Shown in pieces: positions 39,199 to 47,917 of a stretch of DNA of 64,000 nt. The stretch comes from Lysobacter sp. TY2-98 (GTDB lineage Bacteria > Pseudomonadota > Gammaproteobacteria > Xanthomonadales > Xanthomonadaceae): positions 2,150,921 through 2,214,920 of the forward strand of contig NZ_CP031413.1 of assembly GCF_003367355.1 (NCBI RefSeq), read 5' to 3'. The position numbers were made by a program, and so were the translations under genes. Within the stretch, counting starts at the first letter, position 1, and each line of letters opens with the position of its first letter. The notes below the pieces were generated by a model, which saw nothing but the letters and a program-made list of their open reading frames with translations, was not told where the DNA came from and searched no databases.

Positions 39199-39326
39199 TG
39201 CCCTTTGTTCTCAGATCAAAGATCAGGTTTGTTGCCAGGCAGCTAATGCTCACAGGAATGCAACCCGACCCAATTTCGCTTCATTGCCTCGCAACGTTTC
39301 CTTGCCGTTGCCCCAGAAAGCAGTGT
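39199..39326. other. Short intergenic region, nothing seen
   Basis: 128 bases between the NYN gene and the nuclease. No gene, hairpin or repeat stands out. Confidence 0.5.
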
Positions 39327-40463
39327 CTAGTCCACTTTGAACGCCGCCTTGAGCCGGTCAACCGTGGTTGGCCAATCCGGCGATTTTGGCTTGGCAGCCG
39401 AGTTCTGATTGCCAAACAGCCCCGTTTCGCGCACGGCTTGTGCCTCGGAAACAGTGGCTATCCACTCGACGGGAACGAAGTACTCAGTGCGCTCGGGATC
39501 GTCAGCGGTTGCTCGCATCGCATCCGAGACGCGCCCCACGTCAAGATACTTGCGCATGCCCTGCGAGGTCGAAACTTCAAACTCACGGGCTGGGACAGGA
39601 CGGCCGCGGACTACGCCGACTCCGAGGTATCCAACGCCCGGTGAATTCACCCAGACGCGCCCACCTGGCTCGAGAAGATTCAGCGTTCGCGAGAACCACG
39701 AGCCGCCGCCTGCGCTGATGAAGCCGTAGTTGCGTGCGTCATCCCAACAGCGATGTGAGAGATCGCCGTAGTTGGCGTAGTACTCCTTGTTCCAGGGCAC
39801 CTGCGCACGCCGCGCGGTTTCCTCGACCTGCTGCTTGTTGCGGACGCGAACCTGGTAGTCCTCGGCCTCCTTGAGCGGAATGATCTGCTGAAACTCGAGC
39901 AGTAGCCGTTGATCGACCCGATAAGCGCCGACACGGAAACAAGTGATGTCCAGGCGCCGCTCGTTGAGCCACAGAATCGATGTGGTCAGTTCGCGTGAGA
40001 AGTCCTCTGAGAAGAGGACGATACGCACGTCCTGTGCGAAGTCATCCTCGTTGGGCTCGCTCCAGGCGAGGTGATCGAGGAGCCTTTGACGCGCTTCCGT
40101 GGGCGTCGCCCCGACGTTCACCAGATGGTGCTCGAATGCCACCACGGCCTGTTCGAACGTCATCGTGGACACCATGGCGGCATAGCGGATCGCCTGCAGC
40201 TCCATGTGCGCGCCCGTATCGCCACGCTTGAGCTCGATCACAACCAATGCCCCGGAACGGTGAACACCTAGCAGGTCAATGCGCCGCTTGGAGTCGTCCC
40301 AATCTCCGAACTCCTCTGAGATCACCAGAACGTCCGACATCAGTTCCGCGACATGGCCACGGAGCAACCGCTGGAAATCGCGACGCTCGTGTATAGCCAC
40401 CTCCGCAAGACTCACGCGCGTCAAGCGCTGCAGTCGATCGCACCCCACTTCAAAAAAAGCCAT
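39327..40463 (-). CDS. PD-(D/E)XK nuclease with EVE-like C-terminal region
   Basis: 378 residues, with an exact AGGAGG eight bases before the ATG. The N-terminal 200 look like a DUF91/NucS-type nuclease: Glu50/Glu51, Asp63 in RRIDLLGV and Glu77-x-Lys79 in VVIELKRGD make the PD-(D/E)XK centre, followed by VRIVLFSEDFSRELTTSILWLNE. From residue 240, WDDARNYGF...LEPGGRVWVNSPGVGYLGVGVV...AREF closely mimics the EVE (PUA-like) pattern that reads modified bases. If right, it would be a modification-dependent nuclease. It lies 207 bases downstream of the type III res gene. EVE assignment is by eye only. Confidence 0.78.
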   Translation of the reverse strand: MAFFEVGCDRLQRLTRVSLAEVAIHERRDFQRLLRGHVAELMSDVLVISEEFGDWDDSKRRIDLLGVHRSGALVVIELKRGDTGAHMELQAIRYAAMVSTMTFEQAVVAFEHHLVNVGATPTEARQRLLDHLAWSEPNEDDFAQDVRIVLFSEDFSRELTTSILWLNERRLDITCFRVGAYRVDQRLLLEFQQIIPLKEAEDYQVRVRNKQQVEETARRAQVPWNKEYYANYGDLSHRCWDDARNYGFISAGGGSWFSRTLNLLEPGGRVWVNSPGVGYLGVGVVRGRPVPAREFEVSTSQGMRKYLDVGRVSDAMRATADDPERTEYFVPVEWIATVSEAQAVRETGLFGNQNSAAKPKSPDWPTTVDRLKAAFKVD

Positions 40464-40670
40464 GGTTGTTACCTCCTCGCGCAGCTCGCATCGCCGCCAA
40501 CCTGTTTGATCCGAGGTCTGCCCACAACGATCCGTCCGGCAATAGGATCCAGCCCCAATTTTCGAAGCTGAATTGACACCGATACAAGCACGGGCAAGCT
40601 CGCGGAAATGGATCCGTTTGCCCCATTCTTCCGTGCCGTTTCAACTCGCACGTCAGTCTGACGCCGCTCG
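40464..40670. other. Intergenic region between nuclease and res
   Basis: 207 bases, including the ribosome site AGGAGG (about 40472-40477, minus strand) for the nuclease. No gene is supported. It may hold a separate promoter for the nuclease. Confidence 0.5.
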
Positions 40671-43367
40671 TCAAAGCTTTTCTTCAATCCAGTTCCACTG
40701 CTTATTCTTCAGCATGACAAAGCGACAACGTCCTTCAGACAGACTCTCCCATAGTCCACCGATAAGCCGATCGTCCTCAGCTGCAGCCCAACGATCGGCG
40801 CCCTTGTATTCAACGATCAGAATCGAGCGTGGCTGCTCAGTGGTGCCCGGCAACTGACACAAGAAGTCTGGATAGAAGCGCCCATCAGCCTTTTGTAGAA
40901 AGAACGAACTGCCTTCGCGTCGAACGAGGTTGCGCACCCAGAACTGGATGCGTCCCTGCTGCGCTTGAATGTCCAGCCAGCAAGCGCACTCGAACTCCTC
41001 CTTGCTATCGAAGTCGCCGATGCGGCCGTAGAAGTGCTTGCGGAAGTCGAAGTGCCCGAACCGGCCGTCGTAGTCACGACTGGGCGCGTACGCTTGGGGG
41101 TGGAACTCAAAAGCGTACTGATCCGTCACCGCGACGCGCGATGCCGCATCGTCGCCGAACAGAGTCTGTTGGAACGCCTTGCCGACAGCCAGTCTGCGCA
41201 GCTCACGAATGCGTGCTTCCAAAAGGTTGCGCAGCATGAACTTCTGCAGATTCGCACGGGCGAGCGTGAAGCTCTCGCGGCGCAACAGTTCGGTCAGCCA
41301 CTTGGCCACAAAGGCTTGCTTACTCGCGTGGGTGAGTGAAGGTTCCGGGAGATTCCGGCACAGCCACGTCGCGAGGCGCACCTCGTCCCAGTGCTCTGGC
41401 TGATAGACCAGCCCTAAGTCACGCTGCAATTCGGGCAGGAATCGCGAAACAACCTTGCCGCCGTCGACATCGATCTCGCCGCCTTCGGACACTTTGAGGC
41501 CCGCGCCAAGCGCGGTGATGTCCTCATCTGTCGGAGCCGCGTCATACGTAGACAAGTCCCATGGATAGTCGAGAACCTCTGGATCGTCGAACAGCTGCAG
41601 CTCATCCTGCACGCGCAACGCCAGCTGCGGAACGCGGAAGCGCTCACCCAACTCGGCTGGCGTCTGGAAGAACTCGATAGCCGTTGTGCGGCTGATCTCA
41701 GCCGCCTCGACGATGGCCACCGCCGCCGATTCGCTGGTGACTGAGCTCTTGAGCACCTCCGCCTCATCCTCGGTCAGCGGCGTGGTGATGGTCAGCGTGT
41801 TGAGCTTGCCGTTCCAACTCACCTTGTCGCGCACCGGCTTTGGCACGCTCTTGAGATCCGGTTTCTCTGTCAACGTGATCGCCACCGGCCGAACCACCAC
41901 GCGCCCGGCGTGGCCTTCCAAGTCCAGCCGCGCTTGCTCGGCCTTGACAGCGGTGACGAACTCGGTCACCTCGCGTCGTTCAAAGCCCGCGCCCGCCACC
42001 AGGCGGTCTCGTAGCGCGCCTGCCGTCTCGGAAAAATTGCGCGACACCACGAAGGCATAGGACTGATTAAGGGCCTTGGCCTGCCGATGGCTGGCGTCGG
42101 GTTGACGCAACACGCGCCCTAGCAGCTGCTCTACCGCTGTGGCTGATGACAGCGAGGCCATGCTCACCAGGATGTACGCGAATGGGCAGTCCCAACCCTC
42201 GGCCAGCGCTTTCTGGGTGATGACGAACTTCACTGGGCATGCTGGATCGGCAACGCCCAGCTTGTAGTTGGCGTCGATCTGCTCCAGCCCCTTTTCCTCG
42301 CCGGTGGCCACAACGATCTCGCTGGCCGGAATGCCGTGGTTTGTGATTAGTTCGTTCTTGACGCGCTCGACATCCAGCGTCTCCACCCCAGCACGGCGGG
42401 GCTCCGATTGAATCAAGACCAGCGGCCGGAGGTAAGCGCTGCCCAAGCGTCGTTCCTCTTCAGCCAACTTGTGCAGGGCGTCGCGCCGGCCGATGGCGTC
42501 AGCCAGGCACTGTTGCCAGTTCGGCTCGGTTTCCAGCACCACGGGCAGCTTGATCATTTCCTCCGCCTTCAACTCGGCGGCTGAGACGCTGTGCAGCACG
42601 TTGCTGGGCGTACGTTCCATGTCCGGCGTGGCGGTCAGTTCCATCACGCCGCTGGGGCGGAAGCGCGCCAGCATGTCGAAGGCGAGTTCGGTGCGGCTGT
42701 TGTGCGCCTCGTCGACCACGACGAAGGGTCGACGAAGGCGCAGCACGTTTGCCAGCGAGCACGGCGTCGTGCGCTCGGCACCTTCGCCTTCGCTCAACAA
42801 GCCATCGCGCTGTGTGGGCGACAGGTTGTCGAAGTGGTGCATCAGCGCGCCACTGCTTTGATACACCTTGCGGGACTCCTCGTCCTCCACCTGAAACGCC
42901 TGTCGGGTAGCGACGATGATCGTGGTCGACGTGTCCAGCGTCGCGCGGGTCACGCTCTTGGCTTCGTCGAGATCCATCACCGCGATGGGACCGGCCTCGC
43001 GCAGCGCCGCGTGATACGGATGCTGGCGGTCGCGAAGCGCGCGCAACGTTTGCTCGCGAATAGGCTTGCTCGGTACCAACCACAGAATCACGCTGTGCTC
43101 GCAGTGCAGTAGATGCGTATTGACCAACGCCACGCTCTTGGCCGCCAGCCAGGTCTTGCCGCCGCCAGTGGGTACGCGGAGACAGAAATACGGCATGTCG
43201 GAAGGAAAGCCCGACAGCGGGTTGTACGCATTGCCACGGCCCCACAGGCGCTCCGTGGCGGCGGTAAAGGCGATCGAGGGCGACGGCAGCTCATGGCAGG
43301 ATTTGAAATAGACCTCGATGCTGTCGAGCACCTGCTGCTGATAGGTCTTGGGGGTGAACGTCGTCAT
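40671..43367 (-). CDS. Type III restriction enzyme, Res subunit
   Basis: 898 residues. SF2 helicase: Walker A VPTGGGKTWLAAK (Lys71), DEAH box VVDEAHNSRTELAFD, a TATP-like LTATPDMERT and the arginine-finger motif EQLLGRVLRQPDA. The C-terminal nuclease keeps PD-(D/E)XK: 'GRFYPDFLCQ' and 'ILIVEYKGADRW'. Res translocates on DNA and cuts when two unmodified Mod sites meet, in complex with Mod. The ATG is three bases after the mod stop, so the pair is one operon. Confidence 0.94.
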   Translation of the reverse strand: MTTFTPKTYQQQVLDSIEVYFKSCHELPSPSIAFTAATERLWGRGNAYNPLSGFPSDMPYFCLRVPTGGGKTWLAAKSVALVNTHLLHCEHSVILWLVPSKPIREQTLRALRDRQHPYHAALREAGPIAVMDLDEAKSVTRATLDTSTTIIVATRQAFQVEDEESRKVYQSSGALMHHFDNLSPTQRDGLLSEGEGAERTTPCSLANVLRLRRPFVVVDEAHNSRTELAFDMLARFRPSGVMELTATPDMERTPSNVLHSVSAAELKAEEMIKLPVVLETEPNWQQCLADAIGRRDALHKLAEEERRLGSAYLRPLVLIQSEPRRAGVETLDVERVKNELITNHGIPASEIVVATGEEKGLEQIDANYKLGVADPACPVKFVITQKALAEGWDCPFAYILVSMASLSSATAVEQLLGRVLRQPDASHRQAKALNQSYAFVVSRNFSETAGALRDRLVAGAGFERREVTEFVTAVKAEQARLDLEGHAGRVVVRPVAITLTEKPDLKSVPKPVRDKVSWNGKLNTLTITTPLTEDEAEVLKSSVTSESAAVAIVEAAEISRTTAIEFFQTPAELGERFRVPQLALRVQDELQLFDDPEVLDYPWDLSTYDAAPTDEDITALGAGLKVSEGGEIDVDGGKVVSRFLPELQRDLGLVYQPEHWDEVRLATWLCRNLPEPSLTHASKQAFVAKWLTELLRRESFTLARANLQKFMLRNLLEARIRELRRLAVGKAFQQTLFGDDAASRVAVTDQYAFEFHPQAYAPSRDYDGRFGHFDFRKHFYGRIGDFDSKEEFECACWLDIQAQQGRIQFWVRNLVRREGSSFFLQKADGRFYPDFLCQLPGTTEQPRSILIVEYKGADRWAAAEDDRLIGGLWESLSEGRCRFVMLKNKQWNWIEEKL

Positions 43368-43370
43368 CGT

Positions 43371-45077
43371 TTACACCTGCAACGCGTAAGGGGTTTGCTT
43401 GAAGGTGATTCCCTCGCGTGCAGCGCGACCACCCATGCGGTTGGCCGCTGCGTAAATCACTTTCGGGCCGGCGAACTTCGGAAGCATGTCCAATACCGTG
43501 CCGGTAAGCACGTTACCGCCCGCGACAGAGCGGTCCTTGAGAATGCCGTTGTAAAGCAGATAGATGGCGCGGCTCTCGTGGACGCCCAGCAGCGGCGAAT
43601 CGGCGCAGCCCGTGTAACCCACACCGGTCTCGGCGAACCAGACGAATTCGGCCAGTTGAGCAAAGGTAACGTCACGGCGAATCTGGCCTTCAGCATCGAA
43701 CAGCGGTTCCGGCGAAAGACGACAGAACTGGAACCCACCACCGAGACCCGCGACTGCTTCCCCTTTTGCACTGGTGTATCCGCGTGCAATGCGCCGCACA
43801 CGCTGAGCGGTGACGCCAGTCGCGATTTCGTCCTTCATCTCCACCAAGATAAATCGGCGCGAGTGGCCATCCGCCCGGTTTAGCTTCAGCACAGCATTGG
43901 CCGTCGTTCCCGACCCGCCGAATGAATCTAGGATCAAGTCGCTACCACTGGTAGTGAAGCTCAACAACTCCTCGATCAGTTCCGTTGGCTTGGGGAAGTC
44001 AAATGGCCGCTTGTCTTCCGGAAAGATTGCTTTGATTTCGTTTGTCCCGATGCGGCCATCAAGTTCAAAGAGGCTTGAGAGTTTGGCTCGATAGTCCTTA
44101 GCGTAGACCTTGAGTTCGACCAGCTTTGTCTCGTCATCTCCGAAGATTATTCGCCCCTCGTCAATCAGACGGCGCATCGACTCCTCAGGAAACCGATAGC
44201 CCATTAGCGGCTGCTGGCATGCCCGACCCGTGACTGGGTGAAGGATGTCGTAGCGGTAGCCTTCCTTACCCGGATTGTGAACAGAGCGCATTCCGGTATA
44301 GACGCCGCCGCCGTCGATGAACTTGTAGTCCTCGAAGGGCCACAGCTGGGACTTATTCTCCCGGTACCATTTCGTGTAGGCGGCTTGAAGAGCCGATTGG
44401 TCAACGTGCTCGTTGATAAGTTTCTCGCCAACCTCGAGCAAGCGTGTCTTTATCTCGAGAGTCGACGCCTTCCACTCGCTCGGAACCTTACGTTTGTCTT
44501 TGGCGTAGCAGAGGATGTACTCATGCTCGCTGGCAATTTGGGTGGGATTGTTGTCTGTGGCGTTCTTCCAGACGATTACCCCGATGCGATTAGCAGCACC
44601 GAAAATCTCGTCGAACAGTAAGCGCATGCTTGCGACCTCGACGTCGTCAATGCTCGCAAATATGACACCGTCGTCGCGCAGAAAGTCTCTAAGAAGCCTT
44701 ACTCGCGGGTACATCATGCAAAGCCACTTGTCGTGCCTGCACAGGTCGTCAGCCTCAGCGCCGACGACTTTCCCAAGCCATTCCAAGATTTCGGGGCTCT
44801 CAACTCGATCGTTATATATCCAGCCGGCTCTCTTGCCGTCTGCACCCCGGTCGTCCTGCCCAGTGTTATACGGCGGGTCAATGTAGATGCACTTCACTTG
44901 CCCGGCATAGCGGGGCAACAGAGCCTTTAGCGCGTGCAGGTTGTCGCCCTGCACGATGAGGTTGCCGCCTGTATCTACACCGCAGGCAAGATCGGGCACC
45001 GGTTCCAGTAGGCGGAAAGGAACTTCCTGGTGATGTTTGACGACAGCTTCCTTCCCAATCCAGTTCAGTGTTGGCAT
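43371..45077 (-). CDS. Type III DNA methyltransferase, Mod subunit
   Basis: 568 residues from the ATG at 45077 (a TTG six codons earlier is less likely). Beta-class order: catalytic DPPY in CIYIDPPYNTGQ (about residue 65-75), a target-recognition stretch in the middle, then the SAM motif FGGSGTTANAVLKL near residue 385. Mod methylates adenine and gives sequence specificity to the Res-Mod complex. I found no simple repeats that would make it phase variable. This gene looks less GC-biased than its neighbours (for example AAT, TTT and GAT codons are frequent), which suggests horizontal acquisition. Confidence 0.95.
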   Translation of the reverse strand: MPTLNWIGKEAVVKHHQEVPFRLLEPVPDLACGVDTGGNLIVQGDNLHALKALLPRYAGQVKCIYIDPPYNTGQDDRGADGKRAGWIYNDRVESPEILEWLGKVVGAEADDLCRHDKWLCMMYPRVRLLRDFLRDDGVIFASIDDVEVASMRLLFDEIFGAANRIGVIVWKNATDNNPTQIASEHEYILCYAKDKRKVPSEWKASTLEIKTRLLEVGEKLINEHVDQSALQAAYTKWYRENKSQLWPFEDYKFIDGGGVYTGMRSVHNPGKEGYRYDILHPVTGRACQQPLMGYRFPEESMRRLIDEGRIIFGDDETKLVELKVYAKDYRAKLSSLFELDGRIGTNEIKAIFPEDKRPFDFPKPTELIEELLSFTTSGSDLILDSFGGSGTTANAVLKLNRADGHSRRFILVEMKDEIATGVTAQRVRRIARGYTSAKGEAVAGLGGGFQFCRLSPEPLFDAEGQIRRDVTFAQLAEFVWFAETGVGYTGCADSPLLGVHESRAIYLLYNGILKDRSVAGGNVLTGTVLDMLPKFAGPKVIYAAANRMGGRAAREGITFKQTPYALQV

Positions 45078-45180
45078 GCGCCTAGTGATCCTCAATGCTC
45101 TTCCCGTTTAGTGTGTCCTGAAGTCGGAAGCTTTGCGCGCCCGGGACACTAGCCAAGACACCCTGCCGCTACCATGTCGC

Positions 45181-46566
45181 ATGACCTCCCCCCTCGAATT
45201 CACCGACCTCCCCCTTGAACCCGCCCTCTTCGCCGGCCTCGACGCCCTCGGCCACGTGCAGATGACGCCCGTGCAGGCGCAGAGCCTGCCGGCGCTGATC
45301 GAGGCGCGCGACGTGATCGCGCAGGCGCCGACCGGCAGCGGCAAGACGGTCGCGTTCGGGCTCGGATTGCTGCATCGCATCGAGGCGTCGCGCATCGAGG
45401 TGCAGGCGCTGGTGCTCTGCCCGACGCGCGAGCTGGCCGAGCAGGTGGCGCGGCAGGTGCGCAAGCTCGCGACGGGCGTGCCCAACCTCAAGCTGCTCAC
45501 GCTCACCGGCGGCGTGGCGCTGGCGCCGCAGCTGGCGTCGCTGGATCAGCACGCGCCGCACGTGATCGTCGGCACGCCCGGCCGCGTGCAGGAGCTGCTC
45601 CGCAAGAAGGCGCTGAAGCTGCGCGACGTGCGCGTGCTGGTGCTCGACGAAGCCGACCGCATGCTCGACATGGGCTTCGAGGAGCAGATCCGCGAGATCG
45701 TCGGCGCGACGCCGCGCACGCGGCAGACGCTGCTGTTCTCGGCGACGTTCCCCGACGCGATCCGCGCGGTGGCGCAGGCGACGATGCGCGAGCCGGTGGA
45801 GGTGAGCGTCGAGGCGCACGTCGACCAGCCCGCGATCGAGCAGCGGTTTGTCGAAGTGGAGCCCCCGCAGAAGACGGCCGCGCTCGCCGGCGCGCTGCTC
45901 GCGCACCACGATGGCCGCGCGGTGGTGTTCTGCAACATGCGGCGCGATGCGGATGAAGTCGCGTCGTCGCTCGCGCACCTGGGCTTCGATGCGCTCGCGC
46001 TGCACGGCGATCTGGAGCAGCGCGACCGCGAGGAAGTGCTGGTGCGCTTCGCCAACGGCAGTTGCGACGTGCTGGTGGCCAGCGACGTCGCCGCGCGCGG
46101 GCTAGACATCGAGGATCTCGGCCTGGTCGTCAATTACGACGTGCCCAGCGATGCCGACACCTACACGCATCGCATTGGCCGCACCGGGCGTGCGGGGCGT
46201 GGCGGCGTCGCGCTGACGCTGTGCACGGGTCGCGAACGTTCGCGCCTGGCGGCGATCGAAACCGCGCTCGGCGTCGACGCGGTGCTGCGCAAGCCGACGC
46301 TCGCACCGCTGCGCAATGGGGTCGGCCGGCATGCGTCCATGCGCACGCTGCGCATCGACGGCGGCCGCACCGACAAGCTGCGCCCCGGCGACATCGTCGG
46401 CGCGCTTACCGGCGAAGCCGGCCTGCCCGCCACTGCGCTCGGCAAGATCGACGTGTTTCCGACGCGCAGTTATGTGGCGGTGCGTCGCGAGGATGCGGCG
46501 CGCGCGCTGTCGCGCCTGCAGGAAGGCCGGATCAAGGCCAAGCGCTTCCGCGTGCGCAAGCTGTGA
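45181..46566 (+). CDS. dbpA: ATP-dependent RNA helicase DbpA
   Basis: 461 residues. DEAD-box motifs in order: Q-motif region PVQAQSLPAL, AQAPTGSGKT, PTRELAEQV, VLDEADRMLD, SATFP, VASDVAARGLDI and HRIGRTGRAG. The C-terminal 75 residues form the DbpA RNA-binding domain (RIDGGRTDKLRPGDIVGALTGEAGL, RRSYVAV-like). This domain directs DbpA to hairpin 92 of 23S rRNA in large-subunit assembly. It starts at 45181, divergent from mod. Confidence 0.95.
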   Translation: MTSPLEFTDLPLEPALFAGLDALGHVQMTPVQAQSLPALIEARDVIAQAPTGSGKTVAFGLGLLHRIEASRIEVQALVLCPTRELAEQVARQVRKLATGVPNLKLLTLTGGVALAPQLASLDQHAPHVIVGTPGRVQELLRKKALKLRDVRVLVLDEADRMLDMGFEEQIREIVGATPRTRQTLLFSATFPDAIRAVAQATMREPVEVSVEAHVDQPAIEQRFVEVEPPQKTAALAGALLAHHDGRAVVFCNMRRDADEVASSLAHLGFDALALHGDLEQRDREEVLVRFANGSCDVLVASDVAARGLDIEDLGLVVNYDVPSDADTYTHRIGRTGRAGRGGVALTLCTGRERSRLAAIETALGVDAVLRKPTLAPLRNGVGRHASMRTLRIDGGRTDKLRPGDIVGALTGEAGLPATALGKIDVFPTRSYVAVRREDAARALSRLQEGRIKAKRFRVRKL

Positions 46567-47030
46567 GCGAGCCGTCGCGGATCTGGGTGGACGCGGATGC
46601 GTGTCCGGGCGTGATCCGCGACATCCTCGTGCGTGCGGCGAACCGCGCGAAAGTTGAGACGATCTTCGTCGCGAACCAATGGATCAAGTTGCCGACGTCG
46701 CCGTGGTTGCGCGCGATCCAGGTGCCGCAGGGGCCGGACGTCGCTGACGAAGAGATCGCGGCGCACGTGCGTGCGGGCGATCTGGTGGTGACGCAGGACA
46801 TCCCGCTCGCGGCGAAGGTGATCGAAGCGGGCGCGACCGCGATCAATCCGCGCGGCGAGCCGTACACGAAGGACACGATTTCCGAGCGGCTGTCGATGCG
46901 CAACTTCATGGACGAGCTGCGCGGTTCGGGTGTGCAGACGGGTGGGCCCGCGCCGTTCCATGCACGCGATCGGCAGACGTTCGCGGCCGGCGTGGATCGC
47001 TGGCTGGCGCGACGTCCGCGTGCGTCGTAA
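46563..47030 (+). CDS. yaiI: YaiI/YqxD (DUF188) family protein
   Basis: 155 residues from a GTG whose bases overlap the dbpA stop (GTGA). The DUF188 PIN-like pattern is clear: RIWVDADACPGVIRDILVRAA, 'VPQGPDVADEEIAAHVRAGDLVVTQDIPLAAKVIEAGATAINPRGEPY', and the C-terminal SMRNFMDELRGSG. Aspartates of a possible nuclease centre are conserved but the function is unproven. The overlap suggests translation coupled to dbpA. Confidence 0.93.
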   Translation: MSEPSRIWVDADACPGVIRDILVRAANRAKVETIFVANQWIKLPTSPWLRAIQVPQGPDVADEEIAAHVRAGDLVVTQDIPLAAKVIEAGATAINPRGEPYTKDTISERLSMRNFMDELRGSGVQTGGPAPFHARDRQTFAAGVDRWLARRPRAS

Positions 47031-47033
47031 GCG

Positions 47034-47315
47034 CTAGGCGATCAGCTCCGCGAGCTGCGCGCTGCCGGCCATCAGCAGGCCGATCACCGGCAGGCAGGCC
47101 GCCATCGCCCACGGCGTGCGCATCGGCGACACGCCAGCCTGCGCCAGCAGCGCGCCGAGGAACACCGCCGGGAACAATTGCAGCGCGATCGCCACGCCGC
47201 TGCCGAGCGCGAGGCCCAGCAGCGCGGTCATGCCGCTGATCGCGCCCGCGGTGACGAGGGGCGACACCGCGTCGGACACGGCGATGGGATGGACGTCGGC
47301 ATCAAGGAAGCGCAT
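47034..47315 (-). CDS. Small membrane protein of unknown function
   Basis: About 93 residues, mostly hydrophobic with three helices (LVTAGAISGMTALLGLALGSGVAIALQLFPAVFLGALLA, AMAACLPVIGLLMAGSAQLA). No family is recognised. An ATG 11 codons upstream (47348) is the alternative start. It is convergent with yaiI, three bases apart. Confidence 0.6.
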   Translation of the reverse strand: MRFLDADVHPIAVSDAVSPLVTAGAISGMTALLGLALGSGVAIALQLFPAVFLGALLAQAGVSPMRTPWAMAACLPVIGLLMAGSAQLAELIA

Positions 47316-47363
47316 GGACCAAGGGTCTCCCGCGGCCGTGCAGGCCATGTGACGCGCGCCTGT

Positions 47364-47768
47364 TCAGGGTGAACGCGCCTCATCCATCGCCGGCGCCGTC
47401 GTCGCATTGGGCACCCGACGGAACAGGTTGACCGCGAACAGCAGCAGCGCGAGCAACGTCAGCACCGAACCACTGCCGACGACGGGCACGGCCCAGGTCG
47501 TCCCGGCGATCGAGCCGTAAATGCCCGCCGGCAGCAGCACGGCACCCAGTGCATGCGCGACGTAGTGCGCGCTGACCATGCGGCCGGAGAGATCCGGGCG
47601 GGCGTTGTAGAACAGCCCGGCCACCATCATCAGCACGCCGCCGACGAGGTTGAGGTGCGCATGGACGGGCGCGTAGGTGAAGTCGTGCTGTCCGCCCATG
47701 ACCATGCCCATTACGACGCCGACGAGCAGCAGCAGGATGCCCGTGCGCAGAAACAGCGTGCCCTTCAT
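47364..47768 (-). CDS. Small four-helix membrane protein, heme-copper oxidase subunit I-like
   Basis: 134 residues with four predicted helices. The conserved DFTYAPVHAHLNLVGGVLMMVAGLFYNARPD resembles the His-containing helix of cbb3-type cytochrome oxidase subunit I and its stand-alone small relatives, which carry HAHLNLLG and are of unknown role. A second His (SAHYVAHALGAV) lies in the next helix. The ATG at 47768 is the first after a signal-anchor-free region; the longer frame is Arg-rich shadow. Heme binding is possible but unproven. Confidence 0.7.
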   Translation of the reverse strand: MKGTLFLRTGILLLLVGVVMGMVMGGQHDFTYAPVHAHLNLVGGVLMMVAGLFYNARPDLSGRMVSAHYVAHALGAVLLPAGIYGSIAGTTWAVPVVGSGSVLTLLALLLFAVNLFRRVPNATTAPAMDEARSP

Positions 47769-47917
47769 GGAGACCCCCCGTCGCGCGGAAGTGCGCGCGC
47801 CGGATGATGGGCGGACACGGCGCCGCAGCACGCGCCGCCCATCGGCCCGGACCACGACTCTGGTGCCGTGGTCCGGGTGCAGCGAGGTACCAAGGGCTCG
47901 CGCGAACGCCCCCCGGC

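Noticed and set aside
43371..45077. Phase-variable repeats in mod
   Set aside because: I looked for tandem short repeats, which drive phase variation in other mod genes, and found none.
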